Below, in pieces: positions 44,212 to 55,905 of a stretch of 64,000 bases of DNA; within the stretch, counting starts at the first letter, position 1; each line of letters begins with the position of its first letter. Origin of the DNA: Pseudomonas rhizosphaerae. Lineage in GTDB: Bacteria > Pseudomonadota > Gammaproteobacteria > Pseudomonadales > Pseudomonadaceae. The translations under genes were made by a program, and so were the position numbers. A model generated the notes under the pieces. The model had not been told where the DNA came from and made no database searches. It saw nothing but the letters and a program-made list of their open reading frames with translations. The stretch covers positions 4,209,501-4,273,500 of the forward strand of contig NZ_CP009533.1 in the NCBI RefSeq assembly GCF_000761155.1. Direction: 5' to 3'.

Positions 44212-45372
44212 ATGAACATCACCACATTTGCCAAACGCCTGTGCCTGCTTGTACCGCTGATCATTGCCCCTGCCGCTTGGGCGGCAGATCAGATGATGCC
44301 AGCGCCGCCGCAACTGGCTGCCAAGTCCTACGTGCTGATGGAAGCTTCCAGCGGTAACGTGCTGGTTGAAAACAACGGCGACCAGCGTCTGCCGCCTGCC
44401 AGCCTGACCAAACTGATGACCGCGTACATCGCGACCCTGGAAATCCGTCGTGGCCAGATCGGCGAGAACGACCCGGTCACCGTCAGCGAAAACGCCTGGC
44501 GTACCGGCGGCTCGCGGATGTTCATCAAGGTCGGCACCCAGGTGTCGGTCAGCGACCTGTTGCACGGCATCATCATTCAGTCGGGCAACGACGCCTCGGT
44601 GGCGCTCTCCGAGCACATCGCCGGCAGCGAAGACGCCTTCGCCGACATGATGAACACCACGGCCGGCAAGCTGGGCATGACCAACAGCCACTTCATGAAC
44701 CCGACCGGCCTGCCCAACCCTGAGCATTACTCCACCGCCCACGACATGGCGGTACTGGCCCGCGCGATCATCCACGAAGACCCGGCTCACTATGCGATCT
44801 ACTCGCAGAAGGAGTTCTTCTGGAACAACATCAAGCAGCCCAACCGCAACCTGCTGCTGTGGCGTGACAAGACCGTCGACGGTCTGAAAACCGGTCACAC
44901 CGAAGAAGCAGGCTATTGCATGGTGTCTTCGGCCGTACGTGACGGCATGCGCCTGATCGCCGTGGTCTTCGGCACCAACAGCGAGCAGGCCCGCGCTGCC
45001 GAAACCCAGAAGCTGCTGACCTACGGTTTCCGCTTCTTCGAAACCCAGACCTTCTACCAGAAGGGCACGGAGCTGGCCAAGGCACCAGTGTGGAAGGGCG
45101 ACATCCGTGAAATCAAGGCGGGCCTGGCCGAAGACCTGACCATGACGCTGCCCAAGGGCCAGTTGAAGAACCTGGCCGCGAGCATGACCATGAACCCACA
45201 GCTGACCGCGCCTATCGCCAAGGGCGACGTGATCGGCAAGGTCGAGGTGAAGAACGGTGACAAGATCGTTCAGACCACTGACCTGATCGCTTTGGACGAT
45301 GTACAGGAAGGTGGTATTTTCCGCCGCGTATGGGATAGCGTTCGTCTATTCTTCTACGGCTTGTTCAACTGA
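44212..45372 (+). CDS. dacA: D-alanyl-D-alanine carboxypeptidase (PBP5/6 family)
   Basis: A 386-residue secreted class C PBP. Signal peptide about 1-24 (LCLLVPLIIAPAAWAA). Active-site motifs: S64-L-T-K67, SGN in IIQSGNDAS, and KTGHTEEAG. The PBP5 C-terminal beta domain and an amphipathic anchor near the end (WDSVRLFFYGLFN) tie it to the inner membrane. It trims the terminal D-Ala of muropeptides. In P. aeruginosa the corresponding gene is called dacC. The ATG at 44212 is chosen because it begins the signal peptide. Confidence 0.97.
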   Translation: MNITTFAKRLCLLVPLIIAPAAWAADQMMPAPPQLAAKSYVLMEASSGNVLVENNGDQRLPPASLTKLMTAYIATLEIRRGQIGENDPVTVSENAWRTGGSRMFIKVGTQVSVSDLLHGIIIQSGNDASVALSEHIAGSEDAFADMMNTTAGKLGMTNSHFMNPTGLPNPEHYSTAHDMAVLARAIIHEDPAHYAIYSQKEFFWNNIKQPNRNLLLWRDKTVDGLKTGHTEEAGYCMVSSAVRDGMRLIAVVFGTNSEQARAAETQKLLTYGFRFFETQTFYQKGTELAKAPVWKGDIREIKAGLAEDLTMTLPKGQLKNLAASMTMNPQLTAPIAKGDVIGKVEVKNGDKIVQTTDLIALDDVQEGGIFRRVWDSVRLFFYGLFN

Positions 45373-45385
45373 TACCGCGACCCTG

Positions 45386-45425
45386 CGCCCTCGCCTTTGC
45401 AACAGGCGAGGGCGTTGTCGTTTTC
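45386..45425 (+). terminator. Terminator after dacA
   Basis: CGCCCTCGCCT-ttgcaac-AGGCGAGGGCG followed by TTGTCGTTTTC; an 11-bp stem ending in a T-rich tail, 14 bp after the dacA stop. Confidence 0.75.
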
Positions 45426-45451
45426 ACGGTTTACCCGAGGCCGTCATCGCC

Positions 45452-45727
45452 ATGACCGATACCGAAGTAAAAGAACCGAAAATCGAATTCCCCTGCGCCG
45501 ACTACCCGATCAAGATCATCGGCGACACCGGCGTGGGCTTTCGCGCCACAGTGGTGGAGATCGTCGAGAAGCACGCTACCGTCAATCACGACAAGAACGC
45601 CGAGCGCCAGAGCACCAACGGCAACTACACCACCCTGCAGTTGCACATCCTGGCTACAGGCCAAGAACAGCTCTACAACATCAACAGTGAGCTGCGCGCC
45701 ACCGGCATCGTCAAAATGGTGCTCTGA
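45452..45727 (+). CDS. ybeD: DUF493 family protein (YbeD)
   Basis: A 91-residue protein of the YbeD/DUF493 family: [18 protein letters not shown] near the N-terminus and a [15 protein letters not shown] strand. The fold is an ACT-like regulatory domain. It sits between dacA and lipB in many gammaproteobacteria, and a link to lipoate metabolism has been guessed but is unproven. Its stop overlaps the lipB start by one base. Confidence 0.95.
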   Translation: MTDTEVKEPKIEFPCADYPIKIIGDTGVGFRATVVEIVEKHATVNHDKNAERQSTNGNYTTLQLHILATGQEQLYNINSELRATGIVKMVL

Positions 45728-46374
45728 TGCCGCAATGCCTGGGGTTTCGCGAACTCGGCCTGATGCCTTACGAGCCGGTGTGGCACGCGATGCAGCGGTT
45801 CACCGATCAGCGCGATGCAGACGCCACCGATGAAGTCTGGCTGGTCCAGCATCCAGCCATCTTCACCCAGGGCCAGGCGGGCAAGGCCGAGCACCTGCTG
45901 GTGCCTGGCGACATCCCGGTGGTGCAGGTCGACCGCGGTGGCCAGGTGACCTACCATGGCCCTGGCCAACTGGTGGTGTACCTGCTGCTGGACGTGCGCC
46001 GGCTGGGTTACGGTGTGCGCGAGCTGGTGACGCGCATGGAACACACCTTGATCGATCTGCTGGCCTCCTACGACGTGCCGGCCGCAGCTCGCGCGGATGC
46101 CCCCGGCGTCTACGTGAATGGCGCGAAGATCGCCTCGCTTGGCTTGCGTATCCGTCGTGGTTGTTCGTTCCACGGCCTGGCGCTGAATGTCGACATGGAC
46201 CTCGCGCCCTTTGGGCGGATAAATCCATGTGGATATGCCGGCCTGCCGATGACGCAGATGTGCGATCATGTCGCACCCCTTGAATTTGCCGAGGTCAGTG
46301 CAAGGCTGCGAGCGCAGCTGGTCAAGCACCTCGACTATGTTGAGCAGACGACCCTTACGGGCGGAATCGACTGA
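45727..46374 (+). CDS. lipB: Octanoyl-ACP:protein N-octanoyltransferase
   Basis: A 215-residue LipB. The signature [20 protein letters not shown] is near 73-92, and the conserved lysine lies in [12 protein letters not shown]. It transfers octanoate from acyl carrier protein to the E2 and GcvH proteins, which LipA then sulfurates. It begins at the base where ybeD ends and precedes lipA by 1 bp. Confidence 0.97.
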   Translation: MPQCLGFRELGLMPYEPVWHAMQRFTDQRDADATDEVWLVQHPAIFTQGQAGKAEHLLVPGDIPVVQVDRGGQVTYHGPGQLVVYLLLDVRRLGYGVRELVTRMEHTLIDLLASYDVPAAARADAPGVYVNGAKIASLGLRIRRGCSFHGLALNVDMDLAPFGRINPCGYAGLPMTQMCDHVAPLEFAEVSARLRAQLVKHLDYVEQTTLTGGID

Positions 46375-46375
46375 T

Positions 46376-47407
46376 ATGACTACCGCGACAGAAGCTGTGC
46401 AAACGCTGATCCCCCTGCAGAACCTCGCCGAGGGTGCGCCCAAGGCCAACGCCCCGCGGCCCAAGGTCGAGGCGGGCGTCAAGCTGCGCGGTGCCGAAAA
46501 GGTCGCGCGCATCCCGGTCAAGATCATCCCCACCGAAGAGCTGCCGAAAAAGCCCGACTGGATTCGTGTGCGCATTCCGGTGTCGCCTGAAGTCGACCGC
46601 ATCAAGCAGCTGCTGCGCAAGCACAAGCTGCACAGCGTCTGCGAAGAGGCCAGCTGCCCCAACTTGGGCGAGTGCTTCTCCGGCGGTACCGCAACGTTCA
46701 TGATCATGGGCGATATCTGCACCCGTCGCTGCCCGTTCTGCGACGTCGGCCACGGTCGTCCCAAGGCGCTAGACGCTGACGAGCCGATGAACCTGGCCGT
46801 CGCCATCGCCGATCTGCGTCTGAAGTACGTGGTGATCACCTCGGTAGACCGCGACGACTTGCGCGACGGCGGTGCCCAGCATTTCGCCGACTGCCTGCGC
46901 GAGATCCGCAAGCTGTCGCCCGGCGTGCAGTTGGAAACCCTGGTGCCCGACTACCGCGGGCGTATGGACGTGGCCCTGGCCATCACGGCGCAAGAGCCGC
47001 CGGATGTGTTCAACCACAACCTGGAAACCGTGCCGCGTCTGTACAAGGCCGCGCGTCCGGGTTCGGACTATCAGTGGTCGCTGACCTTGCTGCAGAAGTT
47101 CAAGGAGCTGGTGCCCCATGTGCCGACCAAGTCCGGCCTGATGCTGGGTCTGGGCGAAACCGACGAGGAAGTGATCGAGGTCATGCAGCGCATGCGCGAG
47201 CACAACATCGACATGTTGACCCTGGGCCAGTACCTGCAGCCATCGCGCAGCCACTTGCCGGTGCAGCGTTTCGTGCACCCGGACACCTTCGCCTGGTTCG
47301 CCGAAGAAGGCCACAAGATGGGCTTCAAGAACGTCGCCTCCGGGCCGTTGGTGCGTTCCTCGTACCACGCCGATCAGCAGGCTCACGAAGCCAAGATCAA
47401 GCTCTGA
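46376..47407 (+). CDS. lipA: Lipoyl synthase
   Basis: A 343-residue radical SAM enzyme. The auxiliary cluster is held by [12 protein letters not shown] (about 87-98) and the radical SAM cluster by CTRRCPFC (about 113-120). The C-terminal RSSY serine also ligates the auxiliary cluster. It inserts two sulfur atoms into the octanoyl group. The start follows the lipB stop by 1 bp. Confidence 0.98.
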   Translation: MTTATEAVQTLIPLQNLAEGAPKANAPRPKVEAGVKLRGAEKVARIPVKIIPTEELPKKPDWIRVRIPVSPEVDRIKQLLRKHKLHSVCEEASCPNLGECFSGGTATFMIMGDICTRRCPFCDVGHGRPKALDADEPMNLAVAIADLRLKYVVITSVDRDDLRDGGAQHFADCLREIRKLSPGVQLETLVPDYRGRMDVALAITAQEPPDVFNHNLETVPRLYKAARPGSDYQWSLTLLQKFKELVPHVPTKSGLMLGLGETDEEVIEVMQRMREHNIDMLTLGQYLQPSRSHLPVQRFVHPDTFAWFAEEGHKMGFKNVASGPLVRSSYHADQQAHEAKIKL

Positions 47408-47413
47408 CATCTG

Positions 47414-47448
47414 CCGGCTCAGGGCAGGCACCGCCTGCTCTGAGCCGG
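47414..47448 (+). other. Long stem-loop between lipA and the LD-carboxypeptidase gene
   Basis: CCGGCTCAGGGCAGG and CCTGCTCTGAGCCGG form a nearly perfect 15-bp stem. The following bases ACCCACG are not T-rich, so it is more likely a processing or stabilising element than a terminator. Confidence 0.6.
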
Positions 47449-47472
47449 ACCCACGATTGCGGAGTCATTCCC

Positions 47473-48384
47473 ATGCGATTACCCCCACGCCTGCCCGAAC
47501 ACGGCACGATCGCCCTGATTGCGCCCGCCGGCCCCATTGAACTGGATATCGAAGCAGCGTGCGCCTGGGTCCGAGCGCGCGGTTACACGCTGCGCATCTA
47601 CCCCGGTGTGTCCCTGGCCCAGGGTTACCTGGCCGGCAGCGACGAAGCCCGCCTGCAAGACCTTCACGACGCGTTTTCAGACCCTGAGGTAGATGCGATC
47701 TTCTGCCTACGCGGCGGTTACGGCACACCCCGTCTGCTCGACAAGATCGATTTCGCGCTGCTGGCGCAACATCCCAAGCCTTTCGTGGGCTACAGCGACA
47801 TCACTGCGCTGCACTTGGCCATCGCTCGCCATGCCGGGTTCGTGACTTTCCACGGGCCGTTGTTCAAGTCCGATCTGCTGACGCAGAAGCAAGCGCCTAC
47901 CGAGTCTTCGTTGTGGCAAATGCTGCGCGGCGAGCTGAGGGCACGGGACCTGTTGCGGCACCCTCCAACGTGGCCGCTGACCACGATACTGCCTGGCCAG
48001 GCCCAAGGCCGCCTGATGGGTGGCAATCTGGCGATGATCAGTGCCACGCTGGGCACGGCGTATGAGCTGCCCAGCGACGACATCGTGTTGTTCATCGAGG
48101 ACGTCAACGAGCCGCTGTACCGCGTGGATCGGTTTCTGAATCACCTGCGCCTGGCGGGCAAGTTGCGTGGTGTGCGTGGCGTGATCGTCGGAGACTTCGC
48201 CGGCATCGGCGTCGAGCAGATGACGCCGTTGCTGCTAGACACGTTCCAGGCCGAAGGCATTCCTGTGCTGGCCGGATGGCGCAGTGGCCATTGCGACCCG
48301 AACCTGACCCTGCCCCTGGGTGTGCAGGTCAGGCTCGACACCACCGAGCAACAGCTCTGGTTGGAGCAGGACGTAGTGGCCTAG
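47473..48384 (+). CDS. ldcA: LD-carboxypeptidase (S66 family)
   Basis: A 303-residue serine peptidase of the murein tetrapeptide LD-carboxypeptidase family. The nucleophilic serine lies in FVGYSDITALH (about 107-117), the glutamate in LFIEDVNEPLY and the histidine in WRSGHCDPN. It releases the terminal D-Ala from recycled tetrapeptide in the cytoplasm, which fits the mpl gene elsewhere in the window. It stands after lipA with a stem-loop between. Confidence 0.93.
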   Translation: MRLPPRLPEHGTIALIAPAGPIELDIEAACAWVRARGYTLRIYPGVSLAQGYLAGSDEARLQDLHDAFSDPEVDAIFCLRGGYGTPRLLDKIDFALLAQHPKPFVGYSDITALHLAIARHAGFVTFHGPLFKSDLLTQKQAPTESSLWQMLRGELRARDLLRHPPTWPLTTILPGQAQGRLMGGNLAMISATLGTAYELPSDDIVLFIEDVNEPLYRVDRFLNHLRLAGKLRGVRGVIVGDFAGIGVEQMTPLLLDTFQAEGIPVLAGWRSGHCDPNLTLPLGVQVRLDTTEQQLWLEQDVVA

Positions 48385-48409
48385 GCGACGCCAAGGCCAC
48401 ATAGACCTG

Positions 48410-49729
48410 TTACTGCTGCGTCCGCAGCGCCTCAAGCAGCTTGTGGGTCGGATAGCCGTCGGCTGGCCAGCCCATGCTTTGCTGAGCGCTGCGGATCGCC
48501 TTGCGGGTATTGGCGCCAATGATGCCGTCCGGCGCACCCGCGTCGTAGTTGCGCGCACTCAGCAGGCTCTGCAGTTCGATGCGCTCGGTACGCGTAAGCG
48601 GCGTGTCATCCTTGGGCCAAGCGCCCTGAATGTAGCCCGACCCTTGCAGGCGCTGCGCCAGCAGACTGACGCCCAATGCGTAGGACGAAGAGTTGTTGTA
48701 CTTCAGGATCGCGCGGAAATTGTCGAACACCAGGAATGCCGGGCCACGGTAGCCGGCCGGCAGAAGCAGCGCCGCCGATGCGTTCTCGCTGCCTGCCGGG
48801 ACCGCGCTGCCTGGCAAGGCTGCAACGCCCAGGCGCTGCCATTCGCTGACCGGCTTGCGGCTGCTGCCGTCGGCCAGGGCGTAGTCGAAGCCGTCGGGCA
48901 GGCGCACTTCCATCCCCCAGGTCTGGCCGCTCTGCCAGCCCGAGCTCTGTAGATAGTGGGCAGTGGAGGCCAGGGCGTCGGCGGCGCTGTTCCAGATGTC
49001 GCGACGGCCATCGCCGTCGAAGTCCACGGCATGGGAATTGTAGGTGGTGGGGATGAACTGGGTCTGGCCCATGGCACCGGCCCAGGAGCCCAGCATGCGC
49101 TCAGGCTGGATGTCGCCGTTCTGCAGGATCTGCAACGCAGCCAGCAGTTGGCTTTGCGCGAACTCCGGGCGGCGGCCTTCGTAAGCCAGAGTCGCCAACG
49201 AGCGAATCACCGATTTGTCGCCCTGGATCTGGCCGAAGCTGCTTTCCATGCCCCACACGGCAACCAGCACCTGGCGCTCGACGCCGTAGCGCTGTTCGAT
49301 GCTCGACAGCACGTCGGCATACTGCTCGAGCATGGCCTGGCCACGGCGCACGCGGGTCGGAGAGATAGCGCCGTCGAGGTATTCCCATACCGGGCGGCTG
49401 AATTCGGGTTGGCTGCGATCGGCCTTGATCACGCTCATGTCGGGCGTGACGCCCTCGAAGGCGCGGTCGAACAGTTGCGCGTCGACGCCACTGCGCAAAG
49501 CTTGCTGGCGAAAGCCCTGTTGCCATTCGGCGAATGTCTGGGTCGGCAGCACCGGCGTGTCGACGCTGCTCGGCGCAGGCGCCATGGGCACCGGCAGCGA
49601 AGGCTGGACGATCGGCGCGGGCAGGGTGTCGGCGACGGTAGGTTTTTCCGCGCAGGCAACCAGCAAGGCCAGGCAGATAGTCACGGCGAACTGGCGCATG
49701 GGCCAGCCAGAGGTACGACGAGAAGACAT
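48410..49729 (-). CDS. Lytic murein transglycosylase with C-terminal peptidoglycan-binding domain
   Basis: A 439-residue protein. It has a lipoprotein-type signal with lipobox LLVAC near 23-27, an MltB-like SLT_2 domain (about 75-365; catalytic glutamate in AVWGMESSFGQIQGD), and a C-terminal PG_binding_1 domain (about 380-439; ARNYDAGAPDGIIGANTRKAI). It is a second MltB-family enzyme in the window and differs from the first by the extra binding domain and lipid anchor. ATG codons at 49729 and 49696 are both possible. Convergent with ldcA. Confidence 0.92.
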   Translation of the reverse strand: MSSRRTSGWPMRQFAVTICLALLVACAEKPTVADTLPAPIVQPSLPVPMAPAPSSVDTPVLPTQTFAEWQQGFRQQALRSGVDAQLFDRAFEGVTPDMSVIKADRSQPEFSRPVWEYLDGAISPTRVRRGQAMLEQYADVLSSIEQRYGVERQVLVAVWGMESSFGQIQGDKSVIRSLATLAYEGRRPEFAQSQLLAALQILQNGDIQPERMLGSWAGAMGQTQFIPTTYNSHAVDFDGDGRRDIWNSAADALASTAHYLQSSGWQSGQTWGMEVRLPDGFDYALADGSSRKPVSEWQRLGVAALPGSAVPAGSENASAALLLPAGYRGPAFLVFDNFRAILKYNNSSSYALGVSLLAQRLQGSGYIQGAWPKDDTPLTRTERIELQSLLSARNYDAGAPDGIIGANTRKAIRSAQQSMGWPADGYPTHKLLEALRTQQ

Positions 49730-49859
49730 TCACAAGTCCAGGGCTTTCGGGGCAGAGGCAAACCTTAACATGCCAGCGGAACCTGTAGCATGGGTTTAGC
49801 CTTGTAAGCGCTTACCCTGACACACGCGATACCGCCTTTTCAGGCACACCTGGATCCTC

Positions 49860-49949
49860 TGTGGGAGCGGTCATCGGCCGCGAAAAAGGCATTGCGTTGT
49901 GTCTGGAGTACTGCGGTGCGGTTTTCGCGGCCGCAGACCGCTCCCACTG
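49860..49949. repeat. REP palindrome pair upstream of the transglycosylase and behind holA
   Basis: TGTGGGAGCGGTCATCGGCC continuing GCGAAAA (49860-49886) and TTTTCGCGGCCGCAGACCGC continuing TCCCACTG (49922-49949) form facing units. Confidence 0.9.
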
Positions 49950-50015
49950 ACATATGCAAGTTCAGTGTGTCGGCGGGTTGCTATGGAAACGGGTCTTGAC
50001 CGGGCAGAGGCAACG

Positions 50016-51053
50016 TTATTCGGCAGGAAGGGCCAGGCGCTGGCCCGCCATCAACAACGACAGGCGCGACAACCCCACCCACACCGAACCCGGCGCCTGG
50101 CCCTTGATCTGCGCGTCGATGCGTTGTGCATCCTGCAGCAGTTGTGCCCAGCGCAGCGCCGAATGCCGTTGCAGGGCTTTGCTCATCAGCGGCTTGCGCT
50201 TGTCCCACACCGGCGGACGGGCCTGGCTGAAGGCCTTGTCCAGTGGCACACCCTGGCTGTATTGCTGCGACAGGCTGGCCAGCAGGCGCAGCTCACGGGC
50301 CAGCGCCCAAAGGATGACCGGAGGCTCGACACCTTCGCCGCGCAAGCCTTCGAGCATGCGCAGCGCATGTTCGGCCTGGCCATTGAGGATCGCATCGATC
50401 AGCCCGAACACGTCGAAGCGGGCACTGTCGGCCACCGCCGATTGCACCGTTTCCAGGGTGATCTGATTACCCTCGGCCAGCAGCTTGAGCTTCTCGATTT
50501 CCTGGGCTGCAGCCAGCAGATTACCTTCCACCCGCGCGGCGATCAGTTCGACCGCGTCCGGCGGTGCGGCCAGCCCGGCCTGGGCCAGGCGCTGACGGAT
50601 CCATTGCGGCAACTGCTGCGCATCCACCGGCCAGATCTGCACGAACTGCGTGTGCGCGCCGTCGACCAGGGCCTTGCCCCATTTGGTTTTCTGCGCACTG
50701 CCGTCCAGCTTGGGCAGGCTGATCAACAGCAGGGTGTCTTCGGCCGGCCGCGAGCAATATTCGATCAACGCGGCGGCGCCCTTGTCGCCCGGCTTGCCCG
50801 ACGGCAAGCGCAGTTCCAGCAGGCGTCGCTCGGCGAACAGCGACAGGCTGGCGCCTGCTTGCAGCAGGGTGCCCCAGTCGAAGTTGTTGTCGGCGCTAAA
50901 CACCTGGCGCTCGTCGAAGCCCTGTTGACGCGCCGCCGCGCGAATGGCGTCGGCCGCTTCCTGACAAAGCAGCGGATCGTCGCCGCTGACCACGTAGACG
51001 GGCGCTAGCGGGCCTTGCAGGTGTTTGCCGAGCTGGGCGGGGCTGATCTTCAT
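50016..51053 (-). CDS. holA: DNA polymerase III delta subunit
   Basis: A 345-residue clamp-loader subunit beginning MKISPAQLGKHLQGPLAPVYVVSGDDPLL, with the LEKLKLLAEGNQIT-like motif (IEKLKLLAEG, near 187-196) of domain II and a helical C-terminal domain. It opens the beta clamp during loading. It is the last gene of leuS-lptE-holA, a common gammaproteobacterial order. Confidence 0.96.
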   Translation of the reverse strand: MKISPAQLGKHLQGPLAPVYVVSGDDPLLCQEAADAIRAAARQQGFDERQVFSADNNFDWGTLLQAGASLSLFAERRLLELRLPSGKPGDKGAAALIEYCSRPAEDTLLLISLPKLDGSAQKTKWGKALVDGAHTQFVQIWPVDAQQLPQWIRQRLAQAGLAAPPDAVELIAARVEGNLLAAAQEIEKLKLLAEGNQITLETVQSAVADSARFDVFGLIDAILNGQAEHALRMLEGLRGEGVEPPVILWALARELRLLASLSQQYSQGVPLDKAFSQARPPVWDKRKPLMSKALQRHSALRWAQLLQDAQRIDAQIKGQAPGSVWVGLSRLSLLMAGQRLALPAE

Positions 51054-51096
51054 GGACGCATCGACAGGGTGGGAATCTTCACAGGCGCAATGACAG

Positions 51097-51120
51097 CGAA
51101 AAGGGCGCCTGAGCGCCCTT
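51097..51120 (-). terminator. Terminator or attenuator between lptE and holA
   Basis: Minus strand: AAGGGCGC-tcag-GCGCCCTT followed by TT, 8 bp after the lptE stop. It could lower holA expression relative to lptE. Confidence 0.6.
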
Positions 51121-51127
51121 GTCTGCC

Positions 51128-51733
51128 TTACTGGTTGGGGATCTGGATCGGCGACTGCTGTGGCGTCGCATCCATCACACGCTGGGCTTCGGCAGCGGCG
51201 TCGGCCTCAGCCTTGGCACGGGCGTTGGCGTCCACTTGCAGCTTCTGCAACTGGGCAGGCGTGATCTGCTGCAGACGCAGCATCATGCGCTGAACCAGTT
51301 CGTTGCGCATTTCACGACGCACCTGGCTGGCTTCCTGGTCCGAGCCGGTCAGGTTGTTGCCGTCGTGCACGTAGACTTTCTGCACCTCGATCTTGTCGTT
51401 GAGCAGGGTCAGGTTGTTCTGCCCGCGAATCTCGTACTGCAGCGTGTTGCTCAGCTCGTACTCGGACGAACGCGCCGAACCGCTGTAGCTGGCCGTGCGC
51501 TGGTTACCACGCTCGTCCACCAGGTCCAGGGTGTACGGTGCGCCACTGGCCACGTTGACCCCGCTGCCCTGCAGCGCCTTGCGCAGTTGCACCACGGTCT
51601 GGCCGTAGGCGTCGCGAGCGGTCAGGTTGAGTTCCTTGATGGCCATCTCGTTGGTACCGGTACCGCGGAGCTGGAAACCACAGGCGCTCAGCAGGACAGC
51701 CAGGCCCATCACCAGCAGATTGCGTTTGATCAT
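51128..51733 (-). CDS. lptE: LPS-assembly lipoprotein LptE
   Basis: A 201-residue outer-membrane lipoprotein. Signal MIKRNLLVMGLAVLLSAC with lipidated C18, followed by the LptE pattern GFQLRGTG. It forms the plug of the LptD barrel that inserts LPS in the outer membrane. A proline- and alanine-rich C-terminus (ARAKAEADAAAEAQ) is usual in Pseudomonas. It follows leuS. Confidence 0.95.
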   Translation of the reverse strand: MIKRNLLVMGLAVLLSACGFQLRGTGTNEMAIKELNLTARDAYGQTVVQLRKALQGSGVNVASGAPYTLDLVDERGNQRTASYSGSARSSEYELSNTLQYEIRGQNNLTLLNDKIEVQKVYVHDGNNLTGSDQEASQVRREMRNELVQRMMLRLQQITPAQLQKLQVDANARAKAEADAAAEAQRVMDATPQQSPIQIPNQ

Positions 51734-51777
51734 CTTGTTGCTCCCTAGAAACCTTGTTGGCTGTGGCGTGCTTGACG

Positions 51778-51799
51778 GGCGCCCGGCACAGCGGGCGCC
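51778..51799. other. Stem-loop between leuS and lptE
   Basis: GGCGCCCG-gcacag-CGGGCGCC is a perfect 8-bp stem without a T tail on either strand. Confidence 0.5.
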
Positions 51800-51805
51800 G
51801 GTCGG

Positions 51806-54616
<2,811 letters not shown>

Positions 54617-54664
54617 CTAAGCTCATGGAGGATAGAACGATTTTTTCTCGAGTGAGGTGAGCCA

Positions 54665-54991
54665 ATGGTAGAGCCGCATATAAAGGGCATGCAGCCTGAC
54701 GTTTACGAACGACTCATCGACCGTCTGGGACTGGCCCTGGATGTGGCCCGGACCGCAGTTCGACTGCGCGACGAAAAGCCGGCGGAACTGGAGTTGCGTG
54801 GTTTGAGCCGAGCGGAGTACGAGTTGATCGACGCCTACCTGAATGTGTGTGGCGAGCGTGCCTGCGTCGAGCCGCCAGCTCCGGCTGCTCCTGTGAGCAA
54901 AGCGTCGGCCAAGGTGTACTGGCTGCATGAGCGCGACCGACGCCGATCGCCGATCGGCAAGCGCGGTCATGGGTACCCTGCAAAGTCGTGA
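54665..54991 (+). CDS. Small conserved hypothetical protein
   Basis: A 108-residue protein beginning MVEPHIKGMQPDVYERLIDRLGLALD. The first 65 residues look like a helical domain with alternating charge (RLGLALDVARTAVRLRDEK), followed by a proline/alanine-rich linker and a basic tail (HERDRRRSPIGKRGHG). I do not recognise a named family. Codon pattern and the GAGGTGAG ribosome site at 54652 support a real gene. It is divergent from leuS and 60 bp ahead of the ElyC-like gene. Confidence 0.75.
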   Translation: MVEPHIKGMQPDVYERLIDRLGLALDVARTAVRLRDEKPAELELRGLSRAEYELIDAYLNVCGERACVEPPAPAAPVSKASAKVYWLHERDRRRSPIGKRGHGYPAKS

Positions 54992-55050
54992 CGGCAGTTG
55001 TTCGTCAGCGTAGCAACCCTTAGGCTTCGGGCATTTTCTGGAGATGCCCG

Positions 55051-55815
55051 ATGTTTTCACGTTATGTCCTCAAACAACTTTTATTGCCTCCGGGTGTGTT
55101 TTTCGTCCTGTTGCTGGCGGCCTGGTGGCTGCGTCGTCGCTGGCCGCGTCTGGCGGGGGCGTGTTTCGTTGCCGGATTGGGCGGGTTGTGGCTGATGAGT
55201 CTGCCAGTGGTCGTGCAGAGCGCGGCCAACTGGCTGGAAAGTGAACCTGCGCTGCCGGTGCAGGCATGGAGCACCCTGGCACAGCACGCCGACGCCATCG
55301 TCATTCTGGGGGCCGGTCGCGAGCGGGGTGATCCGGCCTGGGACGGCGTCGACCAACCCACCGGTGTCGCGCTCGAACGGGTCCGCTATGCAGCGAGGCT
55401 GGCCAAAGCTTCGGGGTTGCCGGTGCTGACGTCCGGTGGCCTGCACTATGGCACGCCGCCTAGCGAAGCGTGGATCATGGCGCAGTCGCTGCGCGACGAC
55501 TTCGGTACCTCGGCACGCTGGATGGAAGAGCGCAGTCGCACGACCTGGGAGAACGCCCAATTCAGCGCCCAGTTGCTCGCCGAACATGGCATCAAGCGAG
55601 TGGTGGTGGTGACTCAGGCCTGGCACATGCAGCGCTCGCGCTGGAGCTTCGAGCAGAGCGGACTGGAAGTGGTGCCGGCGCCGGTGGGGTTCCTGGGCAT
55701 CGATAACGCGCGGCCGCTGGGAGGGTGGTTGCCTGAAAGCAAGGCCATCTGGCAGAACGGCCAGCTGCTCAATGAGGCGGTGGGATTGGTGGGGTACAAG
55801 ATGTTTTATCGATGA
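55051..55815 (+). CDS. YdcF/ElyC-family (DUF218) membrane protein
   Basis: A 254-residue protein with two N-terminal helices (about 8-26 and 34-58) and a periplasmic DUF218 domain: ADAIVILGAGRERGDPA, LPVLTSGGLHYG and RTTWENAQFSAQLL. ElyC of E. coli affects peptidoglycan precursor synthesis and envelope integrity. The ATG at 55051 begins the first helix. It converges on lnt with a REP palindrome between. Confidence 0.92.
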   Translation: MFSRYVLKQLLLPPGVFFVLLLAAWWLRRRWPRLAGACFVAGLGGLWLMSLPVVVQSAANWLESEPALPVQAWSTLAQHADAIVILGAGRERGDPAWDGVDQPTGVALERVRYAARLAKASGLPVLTSGGLHYGTPPSEAWIMAQSLRDDFGTSARWMEERSRTTWENAQFSAQLLAEHGIKRVVVVTQAWHMQRSRWSFEQSGLEVVPAPVGFLGIDNARPLGGWLPESKAIWQNGQLLNEAVGLVGYKMFYR

Positions 55816-55822
55816 TCTTGAG

Positions 55823-55892
55823 GGCCTCTTCGCGGGCAGAGCCCGCTCCCACAGGGGGAATTGTGGGAGCGGGCTCTGCCCGCGAAGAGGCC
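55823..55892. repeat. Near-perfect REP palindrome between convergent genes
   Basis: GGCCTCTTCGCGGGCAGAGC continuing CCGCTCCCACA (55823-55853) is mirrored by TGTGGGAGCGGGCTCTGCCC continuing GCGAAGAGGCC (55862-55892). The arms are about 31 bp with an 8-nt spacer, and no mismatch is seen. Lying between the ends of the ElyC-like gene and lnt, it may end transcription or protect 3' ends on both sides. Confidence 0.93.
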
Positions 55893-55905
55893 GGTACAGG
55901 CACCA

